Shown: positions 11,299 to 24,084, counted from the stretch's first letter. The stretch is 64,000 bases of DNA from Cadophora sp. MPI-SDFR-AT-0126 (GCA_020747065.1 JAGMVK010000016.1:806001-870000); one strand, 5' to 3'. Notes: generated by a model not told the origin, from the sequence alone. Translations and numbers: made by a program.

Positions 11299-12509
11299 AT
11301 GGCAGCTATACCACTACGAGAGGAGACTCTGAAGGAATTGAAAGATAAAGTCGTCGTTATCACAGGCAGGTCACTCCCTTCTCCTTTCAGCACTCTGTTT
11401 CTCGGAGAACTGCAATCTTTAGATTCCCTCCCTAAACCACACTCCAAAAACCACTCTATTAACAAAACCTCCCCAGGATCCGCCCACGGCATCGGCCTCT
11501 CCACAGTCCAACTCCTCTACACCAACGGCGCGCACGTAATCCACGGCGACTGGGACTCAAGCGCCGGATCCTCCATCGACTCATCTATCGCCTCCTCATC
11601 CAAACCTCACGTCCCCGGCGGCTCAACAACCTTCGTGCAAACAGACGTAACGGACTATGATTCTGTGTTGAACTTATTCGATACGGCGTTGAAGAAACAT
11701 GGGAGGGTTGATATAGCGATTAGCAATGCGGGGGTGCAGGAGGCGGGAGACTGGTTTGAGAAGGGGTTGAGTTTGGAGGGTGTTAGGAAGGTATGTGGAC
11801 GCAAAATTATCTTTCCAAGTCCAATATTCGTTTCATTTCACTGTCTGAGCATAGGATGAGCGAGCTAACAACATCCAAGAAACCAACCACCAAAACCCTC
11901 GATGTAAACCTCCTCGGCAGCCTCTACTTCTCCCGCATCGCCTGCGTGTACCTCAAACACGCCAACCCCCCTACCCCAACTCCCCAAGACAAATCCCTCA
12001 TCCTCATCTCCAGCACCGCCGGCTTCAAAGAAACGCCCGGAATATTCGTCTACACGGCCGCCAAGCACGGTGTCCTCGGCCTGCTCCGCTCCCTGCGTCC
12101 CTACCTGCCGAAAACGCACGGCATCCGCACGAACGCCATCTGTCCGTGGATGACGGACACGGCGATGGTGCTGGGGATTAGGGAGGCGTGGATGCGGAAT
12201 GAGTTGCCGGTTAATAGCCCGGAGAGTGTGGCGAGGGTTGTGCTGGAGGTGGCGATGGGGAGGGTGCCTGAGGGGGAAAAGAGGATGAGGGATGAGGGGG
12301 TGGTGGAGGGGGTGAGAAGGGGAGATGGGGAGGAGGGGAAGGGGGATGGGAAGGTTAGGTATAATGGGAGGGCGGTTTTTGTGGAGGGTGGGAGGGGATG
12401 GGATATTGAGAGTGGGATTGAGGGGACGGAGGAGGTTTGGTTGGGGGAGAAGGTTAGTAGGACGTTGGCGAAGGGACAGGAGGTGTTGGGGGATGGGACG
12501 GATTGGTGA
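11299..12509 (+). CDS. short-chain dehydrogenase/reductase, second copy
   Basis: Three exons (11299-11365, 11477-11790, 11880-12509) give 336 aa. The first intron uses a GC donor (ACAG|GCAGGT); only this junction restores the cofactor motif TGSAHGIG at 22-29. NAG is at 106-108, Ser near 171-172 and Tyr185-x3-Lys189 (YTAAK). It is longer than the usual 250-300 aa because of a Gly/Glu/Arg-rich insertion near residues 225-270, encoded by a strongly G-rich strand (12180-12500). It is similar in layout to the divergent SDR at 9387. Substrate unknown. Confidence 0.9.
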
Positions 12510-12661
12510 GGTGTTGTTTGAGTTGCTCGCTACTTAATACTGTCACCTTGTGTTGAAAATTCTCAGCCTCACAGCTACGAGCTCAATTTGTACTATGAAT
12601 GAGTAAAGAGAGTTTCGTTCTTATTAAGTACCTGACTGTGCTACTGTACACTCTTCACGCC

Positions 12662-15159
12662 TCAACCTTCAACCTTCAATCCTGGACCCGGCCCAGGACC
12701 CTGCCCCTCCAAACCCCCCGCCCCATCCTTCAACAGCCCTTTTAACTGCTTCAACGTATCCTCACATCCAACCTCCATCCCCATAAGCACCTCGGCACTG
12801 CCCTTATTATTGATAATCAGCTGCGTAACCAGCCAGTAATTGTATCCATTTCTGAAGAATCCGAGACAGGCCCAGGAGTTGCTGGGTATGGAAGCGCGAA
12901 TTGTGATCCAGAGGGAGCGCCAGCGGGAGAGAGCCGCTTTGATGAGTGCTATGTTTGAGGTTGGGGAGGAGGGTGGGGTTGATGTGTTGGTTGTGGAAGG
13001 GGGTAGAGGAGTTGATGTTCCGGATGTGGAAGGTGAGCGAGGGAGGGAGAGAGGGAAGTGCGTTATCTGGGTGTGGGCTGAGACGTATAGGACTGGAGGG
13101 TATGTTAGTATCGACAGCAACATAGAGGACTAATCTTTCCCAGGGAACAGAAAGGGAAAGGGAGATAGACAGGGAAACATACGATGGATCATAATAAACA
13201 TATCCATCGGATTCAAACCTAATGGATTTCCCTTCGAACCCTGGCCAGGTACCTGACTCGGTTTGAACAAGCTTTGAAATGCTTCCATTATCGTCAAATT
13301 ACGGCTCGGAGCGAAGTTACGCTGACTGAAGGGGTGGAGAGTTGCGAAGAATGATTCTTCGCTGGGAAGGTCGAATTTCATTTCTGACATGGAAAGTCGA
13401 CAAGGAAAATTGGCAAAGAAAGAGAAGGCGCAGTCGATAAGGGTCATTATGTTTATGAGTCTGCTCTTATATTAGTGCGAATGAAAATATATGCGCAGGA
13501 AGGAAGCTTGCCGTATCCTTGATTCTTGTTGAAGCCATAATACCTCGTCTTGACTATCGTCGAACTCATGTCGTGCTTTGGTAAGCCCGAGTCTTCTCGC
13601 TACCTGTTTATTGTCAGTTGAGTATATGGAAGCATCGGTTGTAAAGTTACCTTTACGACTACGCCAAATCTCGTGTCCGAAGCGCGTTTCCTAGATACCA
13701 TACTTCCCGCCCAGAATTGTACGCATACCATCAAATATGCCGCTTGCAGATATTGGAATGCCAAGATGCTCAGTTCGATAGATTCTGGTGCGGATATTGA
13801 GGGCACTCTCAGCATATGTCGAATCTCGTAGTCATCCGTCAGATCCTCTAGTGAGTAGACATACAGTTCCACGAGATCCAGGACCAGCTTCGCAGTACTG
13901 ACTTCTGTATCAACCTGTGAATACATGGCGCCCATCAGAACCATTGAGCAAAGTAATGGGATCGGAGCTGTGTCGATGGTGAAGGACTGTTGGTGGATGA
14001 TTGGGCAGTGTGGATGCCAAAATTCGAAGTAAAGGCTAACGAATTTCTCGATTCGCGAGGGTGTGAAGAGGAAGCTCAGATTTTGCGATACATGTTCTTG
14101 CTCTGGAGGGCTTATCTGTAATGATAGAGCTTTTCCAAATATTGCTTCGACGATTGCTGCAGATTGCAGACTTGGTTGTTCCCAGTCGCCGACATATGAC
14201 CACCCAGTAATCGGCTGTTCGGAGCCGTACATTGGGACCTCTCCGAAGGGACTGCTCAGGAAGCGTAGAAGGTTCTCCTCTTCGAACAGAGACCAGTCAA
14301 TGGACTCGTCATCAAAAGCATCAGATGGAGCGCTTCCATTGTCACTGATGCTTCCGAAGATATCGATGACGTCCGCGGAGTTGGAGGCTGTGTTGGCATT
14401 CCGGAAGTTGAAGATATTCCTCCGCTCGTGGGACGATGGGAAGCGGAAGCATTCAATGAAACTTGCAGTTCCTGAATTGAGAAGGAAGTTAATGGACCCT
14501 CGATCAGATTGACTGTTTTCTGCTCCGGACTTGGGAGCTGAAGGTGTTATTAGTGTTGTCCGGCGTACAGTATCGGGAGACTAGTGATGACCTACTGTCG
14601 CTTCGGACTGTCACTCCCTTCGATAACAGCCTCGAATATTTACAGTCGATTCTCTTGTGTCGACAGGTTTTACAAGGATTGCTTCCATCACAGCCAAGCT
14701 TCATTGATGTGCACTGGGCAGAGATTAGTAAATCTCAAGCAGGGTCCAATCTCAGGCACTCACCGAATCACATGCATGTGACCTCCGACCACCTCTTGCT
14801 GCTTCAGGTATTGAGCGGTTCTTCCGTTGAGGACATGTTGGATAATGATCTCGCAAGTTGTCACTGGTTTTTGATCAGTCTTGAGTCAATTACAAAGGAG
14901 AGATGTCTTGCCTTCTTGTGAAAGCATCATTGCAGAAGATGCAGGAATAAGGTTTGACACCGGAATCTGGACCACGCTTCAGCACAGCTCAAATCGCGAC
15001 CCAATTGAGGTTCAAAAGATCATTTCTCAATATCTTACGCCTCAGTTGATGTCTTTTCAAGTGATCTGTTCTTGAGAATCTCTTGCCGCAGACGGAACAT
15101 TGTACTCCCTTGGTGGGGCCGTCTCCTAACTTTGCCATACTTGAAGCCGAGGACGGCAT
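12662..15159 (-). CDS. transcription factor with two zinc fingers and a Zn2Cys6 cluster
   Basis: Eight exons (15159-15039, 14966-14912, 14863-14764, 14713-14592, 14512-13651, 13603-13512, 13460-13183, 13092-12662) give 686 aa. Finger 1 is C2H2 (C21, C24, H37, H41) and finger 2 is C2HC (C49, C52, H65, C69). The binuclear cluster is C90-C93-C100-C106-C109-C116. A fungal regulatory (MHR-like) domain follows, starting near residue 140 (FLLNSGTASFIECFRFPSS). Two introns appear to have GC donors (exon 2 end AGAAG|GCAAGA, exon 6 end ATACG|GCAAGC); phase and conserved finger residues require them. The exon 4 donor (AG|GTCATC) and the last acceptor are less certain. It is the likely regulator of the neighbouring SDR, MFS and FAD monooxygenase genes; this is inference from position. 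Confidence 0.85.
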
Positions 15160-17089
15160 GCCGAGAGTGAGGCTAAGAGGTTGATGGAGGAAACTATCGG
15201 GCCGTAGGCGTAGGTCAAAGGCTCGGGGAGTTGATGTTTATCTTCAAAGGGGAGGAGAAGGGGAGGAATGGATGTCGTAATGAAGATATCTTGGTCGGTG
15301 CGCGGTGTTGTTCCAAGGGGTGTTGCCTTAGTGGTTGTAGTTCAGCTTCCCCGCAGATCTGGAATCCCCACTATCTCTGCTAGCGGCAGGATTTTAGGTT
15401 CAACAGCCAGAAAGGGAGACCCCTCCGAGGGCTTTGCTGACACATCCAGAATCTGTACAGGTCTAGTGGGGCTCGAGTGCTGGGCACGAAAACAACGGCA
15501 TCCTTGGCCTGGGGAGGGCTGGAAACTCACGTGGATTGAGTTTCGGCAATAATACGAGTGGACAGCCCGAGGAAGAAGCTCCACATCGTGCACATCGTGG
15601 CTTGCTTTGAAACACGTCTGCCCGTCCTTGACGGTACTTGAAGATCAAGATTGAAGATCAAGGAAGAGACGAGGTCATTGCAACGATTGATAGAAATATC
15701 CAGAATATCACCAACCCAGCAACATCTGCGAACATTCTCAAGGACTTCAGACCCTGGCCGATGGAGAGCAGAGTTCTCAACCCAGAGGGGCTTGGAAGCT
15801 CGAATTCCAGAACTCTTTGCCAGTCGATGCCTTCATTGAGAGCTCAACAAAAGACAAGCTGCCAGAAACTTGACAGGCTGGAAGAGGTTGGAAAACTACT
15901 TTTATCGAGACAGTAGCTCAATTGTACAGTGTCGTAACAACTTCAGCTCCTGTTTACGAAAGTGCTGCGGAGAGATACCAACGACTCAAATACTTGGAGC
16001 TTGGGATAGACTCCAAAAATAAATTACTCATGGATTGAAAGGATAAGAGAAGGAACAAGACAAGATCAAAATACTCGAGAGATCCAATGTTCCTCTGGAA
16101 GTGTGCTTCGAAAGACATCAGAGCCAGGGGAATGATTCCTTTCTCAATCCTTCTCAGACCCGACCTCTGCCAACAGAAGTAAACACGAACATGGATACTG
16201 AAACTTGAATTTCTGAAGGGATAAGAAGGTACGGCGATATGGGCCAGAGCAGTATCCTGCTCCCATAAGAAGAAACCGCGCAGCAACGAAGCCGCGTACA
16301 AAGCTCTCAGGTCCACTTACGAGAAGTCAGATCGCAAAACACCACTGGGGACTACCACCAGTGGCAATTCTTCAGCATCGCACACGATCCACTCCCAACT
16401 GGAATCCAAAACCCGGTACTCGTACTCCAGAGAAATAAGAATCCACCATGATACCAAAAGTCAAAAATGAGGAACCCCAGATTGTCTTGGTCGGGGAGGA
16501 GACATAGCTCCTCCCTATTATCGATAGCAAGCTCAACCGGTGCCATAGCCTAATATTTTCAACCACAAGCCATCGACCATAACGGCGATACTCCTCGGAT
16601 TCCCCAACCACGACAGCCAGATCGTATTGATCTGGAAACGGCTAGATCGATTTGTCTCTTAGTTCACACCTGACATGGCCGATTTGACAGGACTCGGAAA
16701 ACTCCCCAGGCGTCGTTCAGGCGCTGTTAATGCTTTGTTTTCTTCCTCGGGGAGGAAGGGCAGTCTTGGTTCAGGGGTTGACAACACTGTGGAGACCCCT
16801 CCTCGCGAATCTGTCAGCGCTAACCCCACTGTTAACCGGCTGGCCAAATTATCGCTAAGCAAAAGGTAATCATCACTCATCCAGCCCGAGTCATGTTTTC
16901 ATCAGTACAGAGCGGGGTTGAAGGTTCACGACAGCGTCATGCGGTATTGATCCTCGGCATTCGATGCTCCTAGACTTGTCTTCTAGCTAGGTTTGGTGGA
17001 ACAGGTAAATATGGAGCAGGAGACTGCTCCCTCTCTGTTATCCCATTCATTTCTTCTCTTACCTATTTCTGCTCTTCAGGTCTGCGATA
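15160..17089. other. 1.9-kb intergenic region
   Basis: It lies between the regulator and the FAD monooxygenase. A 64-codon frame at 16675-16869 (+, Ser/Arg/Lys-rich) is the only frame that looks at all protein-like; it has no motif and is not called. No repeats or RNA genes seen. Confidence 0.45.
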
Positions 17090-19236
17090 ATGCCGGTGTT
17101 CACTGAGTATTCAACGTCTTCGCGCGATCTACGCGTTCTTCCTTCCTTTGCTCCTCCTCTCCCACGTCTAACACCCGCTTTTGAACCTGTTGGCAGCGAG
17201 GAGAAGTATGAAGTGGTGATTGCAGGAGTGAGTGTCGTGCCCCAAACGACCAGAACGACCACTGATGTTTCCCAGGCAGGGCCAGCAGGTCTCTTCCTTG
17301 AAGTCCTCCTCGCGCGATATGGCCTCAGCGATAAATCCCTCCTATGTATCGATTCCAAACCCACGGCCCTCAAATCTGGACAAGCAGATGGCCTACAACC
17401 GCGAACACTGGAAGTGCTGAAGAGCCTGGGATTGGCAGATGAGATTCTGACCGAAGGCTGTCAAATGTGGGAAGTAGCATTCTGGAACCCTACACAAGAT
17501 AATAGTGGAGGCATTGAGCGCACATCAATCGTGCCAGATGTCGCGGTTGCAGCGAGGTTCCCGCACGAAGTCACAATCCACCAAGGACGTATCGAGCGGA
17601 TTCTCGAAGATGACCTGAGACGTTACTCTGCACGCGGAGTGCAGCGATCTACGCGGCTTACAAAGGTTGTGCTTGACGAAGCTGGAGATGCAGATTTTCC
17701 TGTTCTGGTAGAGATGGAAGGACCGTCAGGTACACGAAGCGTTCGGACGAAAAATCTGGTTGGAGCAGATGGGGCACATTCACTGGTTCGCAGATCGATG
17801 GATTTCAAGCTGGAGGGAGAGACGTCGGATTTTATCTGGGGCGTTGTGGATTTTGTCGCGGACACCGATTTCCCTGATATCAGACGACGATGTGCTATAC
17901 ATTCGGATAATGGGAGTGTGATGGTCATTCCGAGAGAGAGGATTGCAACTGGAGAATATTTGACGAGACTTTATGTCCACGTTCAAGAAGAGGTGAAGCC
18001 TGATAATGATATTGCAGGCGAAGAAGGTGTGAAAGGAGCTAGTAAGGAGGAAGCAAAGGCCAGGAGAGAGAAGATTACTATGGAGAGCATATTTGCACAA
18101 GCGCAGGAAGTCTTCAAACCATATTATATTAAGCCGAGACGAGCAGATGCTGTGGACTGGTGGGCTGCATATCAGATTGGGCAGAGAGTATCAGAGAACT
18201 TTGTCAAGCAAGATTCGAAAGGCGTGAACAGAGTATTCATCGTAGGCGATGGTAAGCCGACCTCGCCCCTTGTCCAAACCACTGCTAACCTTCCCAGCCT
18301 GTCATACCCACAGCCCCAAAGCCGGCCAAGGCATGAATGTCTCTATGATGGATTCCTACAATCTATCATGGAAACTGACGCATTCCCTCAATGGCCTATC
18401 TCCCATCGCAAATTCTCGAGATACCGTTCTCGATACCTTCGAGAAAGAACGTCTCACTATCGCAAAAGATCTCATTGCATTCGATAAAGAGTTCTCTTCC
18501 ATGTTCTCGGGCAAAATTGGTGCTGAAGAAGGTCTTACACATGATCAATTCCTCAAGGTTTTCAGTACGGGAAATGGATTTACAAGTGGTTGTGGAATTG
18601 AGTATCCAGAAACGTTATTGGTCGAGAAAGCTATACCAGAGGGGTTGGTAGCGGGCACGGATCATCTGAGTGGTGTTCTCAAACCTGGGCGGAGACTTCT
18701 CAATGTCAAGGTAAAAAGACATGCAGATGGCTATAGAAGAGATCTACAAGATGGTAAGTCCCATTACTCTCCACTGTCCAACTCACAATTACCTAACACC
18801 ATCAGACTTCCCATCTACCGGCCGCTACCGTATCCTCGTCCTCACATCAACCGACCTCCTCACCCCAACCTGCCCATCCTCCACATCCCTCACCCATATC
18901 TCCTCGCTCCTCACCTCCTTCCCAGCAGGCCTAATTGAGCTCGTCGTCCTGCATCCTCTTCCCTCCAATGCCTTTGTATGGAAAGACCTCCCACCTGCGG
19001 TGAAAGCACATGCTGAGATGAGCTTTTACAATGGTACGGAGTTGCAGGATGCGTATTCTGTTTATGGGGTAGATAGGGAAAGAGGAGCGGTGGTGGTGGT
19101 TAGGCCGGATAGCTATGTGGGTTGTCTGGGTGAATTGGGTGAGGAGGGGATGAAGCGAGTTGAGGGGTATTTGAGGGGTGTTCTGAGGGTTGTTGGGGAG
19201 GGAGAGAAAGATGGGAAGGTTAATGGGAATAGTTGA
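17090..19236 (+). CDS. FAD-dependent monooxygenase, phenol 2-monooxygenase-like
   Basis: Four exons (17090-17227, 17276-18251, 18298-18753, 18806-19236) give 666 aa. The FAD Rossmann motif GAGPAG is at 46-51, split by intron 1. The DG motif appears as GADGAHSLVRR and the GD motif as VGDACHTHSP, the latter spanning intron 2. The C-terminal 180 residues look like the thioredoxin-like dimerisation domain of phenol hydroxylases. The family uses NADPH and O2 to hydroxylate aromatic rings. With the SDR, MFS and regulator genes it suggests an aromatic-compound pathway. The first 45 residues before the FAD motif are Pro-rich and longer than usual. Confidence 0.93.
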
Positions 19237-19443
19237 GAGGTGCTATATCTTCTCATTCCTTGTCAAGTACTGTATATAATGCATAAGTCACAATACCATC
19301 AAGCCAAGAATAACCTCAAAAGTCCATTGCATTCAAGACAAATGAAGCCGACGAATCATCGTACCCGGAAATCCAACACAAATCAAAACATATCAAATGC
19401 AACTGAGAACTCAAAGCAGTCCTAGATTTTCCAGCTTCCCAAA

Positions 19444-19866
19444 TCACTTCCACTCCCTACTATCCTCCCCACAGTTCTTCCCCTCTCCCTCCTTAAACCC
19501 CCTCTCCTCTCTCTTCCTCCTACACCTCTTCACCCATAAATTAACCACCCAAATCCCAACCCCTACTACTACCATCGCCGCCACGCTCGTAAGAACCAGA
19601 AATCGCTTCTTCTTCGTGAAATCTCTCTCTTGGAAGTTCTGCTCGTGAGTGATGGAGGATTGCGCGGCGTCGAGAGCTTGTTGGGCCAGGGGGTCGTTTT
19701 TGTGGCGCGTAAGGAGGTGGAAAGGTGGAAAGAGTAGGTTTGAGGTTGTGGGGAGGTGGTTTGTGGGTGGGTTTGTGGTTGGCAGGGCACAGGGAAGGGG
19801 AAGGGAGAAGGATGCTGTGGTTAGGGTGAGGAGGATGATGATGAGGAGAGGGAGGGCGGGTTTCAT
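19444..19866 (-). CDS. small signal-peptide + TM protein
   Basis: A single-exon frame of 140 aa. Residues 1-21 form a signal peptide (MKPALPLLIIILLTLTTASF). A Pro/Thr-rich linker is followed by an amphipathic stretch (residues 60-85), a TM span near 92-112 (VLTSVAAMVVVGVGIWVVNL), a Cys and a Lys/Arg/Glu-rich tail. No domain is recognised. Its neighbour at 20319 has the same design and orientation, so the pair may be a diverged tandem duplicate. Confidence 0.6.
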   Translation of the reverse strand: MKPALPLLIIILLTLTTASFSLPLPCALPTTNPPTNHLPTTSNLLFPPFHLLTRHKNDPLAQQALDAAQSSITHEQNFQERDFTKKKRFLVLTSVAAMVVVGVGIWVVNLWVKRCRRKREERGFKEGEGKNCGEDSREWK

Positions 19867-20318
19867 GGTTCATCAGTAAGGGAAGTGACCAGAAGCGGTT
19901 CTTAGAAGGGAGAAAGGCGTTTTGACGCAATGTGGAATAGAGCAAATCTGTTGGTTCGTAGCGAAGTCCTGATTTTTATACTAGGAGCACGATGACTTCG
20001 CCCTGGGAGGTGTTTCCGTGATTCATATCTCTATTTTTGACTGGCCATGAAAAGAATGGAGTTGACTCATGACGCTAGGTATATTCCTCGACCGAATTTA
20101 TGATGTAAGATACCGGTAGTGCCCAAAATGACCGAAAACCTCTCGACCGCACCAACTTCTATGCCTTTCAAATTGTCGAAGCCAAAAATACCTTGCACCT
20201 AACCCTGTCCCACCCATCAGATATTTCCCCGCCACCTGCCCATAAATACCAACCCAATATCTCCCAAACCATGCCATGATCCTCAATAAATTCCTTTCCC
20301 TTCCGTTCCTGCCCTGCC
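19867..20318. other. intergenic between two small TM-protein genes
   Basis: No gene. A TATA-like GATTTTTATACT (read on + at about 19970) may serve the gene at 19866. Confidence 0.4.
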
Positions 20319-20702
20319 TTACCTCCTCATCCCCCAATAACACCCCGCCACCGACGCAACAACCATAACCGCAAACCCAACTGCAATCATAATAGCCGTT
20401 AACCCTAATTTCCCATGAGGAGTCCTCACTGCACTCTCACTATAATTCCCCGGTGAAATGTCGATGCGTTGGCAGCTGTTTGAATCTCGCTTGTGTGTTG
20501 GTAGTAATGTTGACACTGAGGAGGTGGGGCTTTCTCGCTTATTTTCCAGAAGAAGAGGAGCGAGAGAGAGGTTGGTGGAGGGTGGGGACGTAAGTGGAAG
20601 TGGAAGTGGAAGTGGAAGTGGAAGGGGGTGGGCGAGAGTGAGAGTGAGAGCGAAGATGGCGGTTATGTAGAGTGTGACGAAGAAGGAGGTTTTGTTGTTC
20701 AT
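20319..20702 (-). CDS. small signal-peptide + TM protein with a Pro-Leu repeat
   Basis: A single-exon frame of 127 aa. A signal peptide spans 1-24. It is followed by alternating Pro-Leu dipeptides (residues about 26-37) encoded by a GGAAGT-type hexanucleotide microsatellite. A Ser/Lys/Arg-rich linker contains a Lys-Arg site (HKRDS), and a TM span lies near 100-123 (TAIMIAVGFAVMVVASVAGC). The protein ends in two arginines. No domain is recognised. Same design as 19444 and 4211. Confidence 0.58.
   Translation of the reverse strand: MNNKTSFFVTLYITAIFALTLTLAHPLPLPLPLPLPLTSPPSTNLSLAPLLLENKRESPTSSVSTLLPTHKRDSNSCQRIDISPGNYSESAVRTPHGKLGLTAIMIAVGFAVMVVASVAGCYWGMRR
20592..20625. repeat. hexanucleotide microsatellite inside a coding frame
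   Basis: About five copies of GGAAGT on the + strand. It encodes the Pro-Leu run of the minus-strand protein at 20319-20702. Copy-number change would alter length by two residues without shifting frame. Confidence 0.75.
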
Positions 20703-21569
20703 CGTGTGGTTTGCTTTGTGACAGACAAGTTGTCTCCTAAGGGAGGGAGGTTTGTGAGATGGAATAGTTGAAGACTGGTCGAGAGACAGGGGGGTTTTGA
20801 AGCTTGTGACTTGATAGAGTCATCTGAATAACTTGAATGTGAATGTGTAACGTTGCAAGCTCATGTTGACCTCATGTTGGCTTCGGAAATAGGTTTTCAC
20901 TATTGTAGTTACTTGAAATGTGATCAGAGAAAACATTCTTGGTCGCGACACGAAGTTCAGACTTCGAGACTCCGTGTTCTTGCAACCAATGAAGGAAGGT
21001 TCAGAATACCAATTTTTTATATTCAGATATGGCGAGTCACATAGTTTATTCACAGGTTCTGGAAGATCATGTTTCTAAATTAACGTTTTTAAATTCACAG
21101 CGACAAGAAATCTGTGCAGTTCATACGACAAAATCATAAATAATAAGGGGCAAAGCCGACATGTAAGGAATGTGTGAAAATCCAGGGACTAACATGAATA
21201 AGTATACCGTGAGCCCAGAGATGCCAAGGAAATATTAACAACAATCTCGTAAACTTGCCAAGGCAAAATATGAGACTGCATAGAATCGTCTCGTGACATG
21301 GTTACCCAAAATATAGGCAACAGCAAGTTTCAAGGTGACCAAGCACCCAGGGATGACCAAACAGCTACTGAACGTCGTTCCTTTTGGATCTGCAAAAGCC
21401 CCATCGAACGGTACCTGGCTGATAAAAACCCGACACCTCCGTGTGGAGAGATTCTCTGCCGCTAGTGCCCTTATACTCGTCTCCACCACTTGTACCTCCC
21501 AATCTTCGGCCTTATATAGCGTCCACCGCTATAGACACACTTCAAATTTCCAGGCTAGCTCTATCCGCC
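20703..21569. other. intergenic, no gene supported
   Basis: AT-richer sequence between the TM-protein gene and the HET gene. A frame at 21235-21489 (minus) has one hydrophobic stretch but no credible start or domain. Confidence 0.4.
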
Positions 21570-23840
21570 CTAAATCAACGTAATTACCTTATCCGCGACC
21601 CCCTTAGGGACTACGTTGCCACTTGCTGGATGTTCAAGCGTTTCACGCCTCCATTGCGCCACCTCTTGACTTCTCAGCCGACTTGGATTTCCCGGGAAAA
21701 ATTCTTCCTGCCGAGCGAGCCCGATACGCTCATAAACCATTGCCGGCACGCTGTCACTGTTGATAGATTTAAGCACCAGGTAGAACGTGGCCCGAAGGTA
21801 GTAATTTCCCCTGAAGAAGTCTGGTTCGACAAAACTATAGGCTTGGTCTGTTACCACGGCTAGACAATATACGTCCATCGAGGCATATTCTGTCTCAAGC
21901 TCTGGCAGTACAAAGTCTGGAAAGAAGAAGTGGTCCCAGCGTGGAGAAGAAGCGTCCGAGTCCTTGGCTTCTTTTGAGGTTAGTGTGACTTTATATGGTA
22001 GCCCATGGTTGTCCTGAACCTTTGTCGGCCTTGAAAGAATGGCCGGACATATGGGCCCAGATACTTTGAGAAATCCGGAGCTTACGGGACCCGTAGGATC
22101 ATCGGTAGATGGATTGCATGAGCCTTCAAGAATCCTTGCGTGCCATAACATGTCTCTGCTGGCACGCACGAACTCAACTGCTCCTTCCACGGCCGCCCAC
22201 GTCCATGACGGAGCCGTCCATTGTTCTGCCTTAGGGAAAGGCATATACGTTTGCGCAAACCAGGTGAGATCCTCTAACACAGAATCTTTCCAGATACCGG
22301 CGAGATAGACAGTTCCGTTTCGTTCCATCTGGACCAATTTTGCAACGCCAGAGATGGCGGGCAGACGGTCAGAAGCATTGGTCAATCCCAGACGTGTATA
22401 CTTTGTGACAATCTCATGCCATGCTAGCACTCGTCTTGAGTCTTCCGGACGGAGGAGATTCTTTTCAAACCCCACCTTCTCGTTTCGAAGCATCGATTGT
22501 AGCTGATCTTCCACCTGGTGCGCATATCTCTCATAGAGATCCAAGCTGGGATTATCCTCATGAAGCTGGCATTCACAGGTGCTGAGGGATTTGCATTCCC
22601 AGAAGAGTTCTTGTCGCCCAAAATTCAGCACTCTACGGGACAGTAGCCGCTCTTGATAGCACCATCCACGGTACATGGTCGGGTACTTGTCTGGATCTAA
22701 AGGTCTCATCCGGCCGTTGTAGCAGAAATCGTCGCATCTAACGCGAATAGAGCATTCTTCTGTGCTCTCCGTCGACAGAGTGAGCTCATAATCATTTTCT
22801 TCTGGATGGAAGAAGCCACCATCGCCATTCTTCGAGCCGGTGGCTGAAAGGGTTATCGTAGAGTTCTCATAAATAGACCCCATTTTTGCAGCCTCTAGAG
22901 CCCAGTCATTCTTGTCATCTTGAATGATACAAAGGGCATCAATCCACAGCCACCTGATCCCTAATATTCTTGCCACTCGGATGCCATCCTGAAACGTTTT
23001 GCTTAGAGAGGACCAAGCTATGCCATTCTTATGAGCCGAGAGGGTTCGAATCTCAGTCTTGAGAAACAAAGCATCGCCCCAGCAGTAGCTGAGACATGCG
23101 TACTCGCCTCGCTCCTCGAGGCTTTCGCGGAGTCTAACCGGTTCATCAAGACCCTGAACATTCGTACCGAGATCGATCACCCGTTTGGGCAAGTTAGGAG
23201 GATTGCCTGTAGAGCTGGGAGAGATGGCATTACATAATGGATGTGTTTCGGCGCAGTCATGAATCCAGCGTCGTATACCTAGGACAGCAGTCTCAGAAAG
23301 GAGTCCGCAAGAACCCCTTGGGTGGCCGGGTCCAATCATGGGCCATGGTGCTGGTACATCTAAGTGTGTGTAAGCCTTGACGAGCAGCCGATACAAGCTT
23401 TGTATTCACTTACTAGGACTAGTAGTGTAGAACTGGAGTCTTTTCGCAAATGTGAGTCGGACTCGACCTGGACCACCTTGCTGGTTCATCATATTGGAAA
23501 GTCCAGTGACAGAAGCATCAGGACGTCTTGGCATTCCCAAGGGCGTATCCGGATGGTGCATATACAAAAGCACATTCAGCGGCCCGTTTTGGTCATCGTT
23601 GCTAGGAAATACATGGATTTCGATAATGACCTCACTTGAAAGTAAAAACAAGGATATACCGCGCACGAGTATAATGCATCCGGAACAGCCCTTGGTTGCG
23701 GAAGTCCAAAGTTGATAAGGTTCAAAACGGTGATATGAACCCCACCATTTGTTTGTCTTCAAGCTCGTGAAGTTTGAGGTAGTCAAGCCTAAGCACACAG
23801 CACATTCTGCCACTGTGTTCATGACATCCATCGTCTCCAT
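21570..23840 (-). CDS. HET-domain (heterokaryon incompatibility) protein
   Basis: Two exons (23840-23414, 23359-21570) give 738 aa. The HET core begins near residue 229 (YACLSYCWGD) and continues through WLWIDALCIIQDD near 280-291, AAKMGSIYENSTITLSA, and RGWCYQERLLSRR. HET proteins trigger growth arrest or cell death when incompatible strains fuse, often acting as output domains of self/non-self recognition. The N-terminal 140 residues show no domain; they begin with a Cys-containing segment (ECAVCLG). No NACHT, WD or ankyrin partner domain is present. The start could be further in if the first exon is wrong, but its phase and splice sites fit. The mobile element at 24085 lies just upstream. 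Confidence 0.92.
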
Positions 23841-24082
23841 TGGCTGGGGAGACTCGGGTTATGCTTTAGTTGTTCTGAAGCAGCTGTTAGGGCAGCCCAG
23901 GATTCATAGAGAAACCATAGTCACTCTTACAAGGTTCGGTTCAATCTCCATCCTGCCATCGTGATGATTATGTGGAAGGAGACGAGAGGAGAGATCCGCC
24001 CAGGCAGCAGCGTGCTGCCGGACACCTGCTACAAGTACGAAACGTTCCAGAAATCTGGTCTTGCGCCACACGCGTGACATTC
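23841..24082. other. short intergenic gap
   Basis: Promoter side of the HET gene, bounded by the mobile element. No feature seen. Confidence 0.4.
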
Positions 24083-24084
24083 TA

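Noticed and set aside
16675..16869. 64-codon Ser/Arg/Lys-rich frame
   Set aside because: Looks somewhat protein-like but has no motif or splice partner; left as part of the intergenic note.
23042..23053. GGTTCGAATC, a tRNA T-loop-like string
   Set aside because: It lies inside the HET coding exon and no acceptor stem, D-arm or anticodon arm can be built around it.
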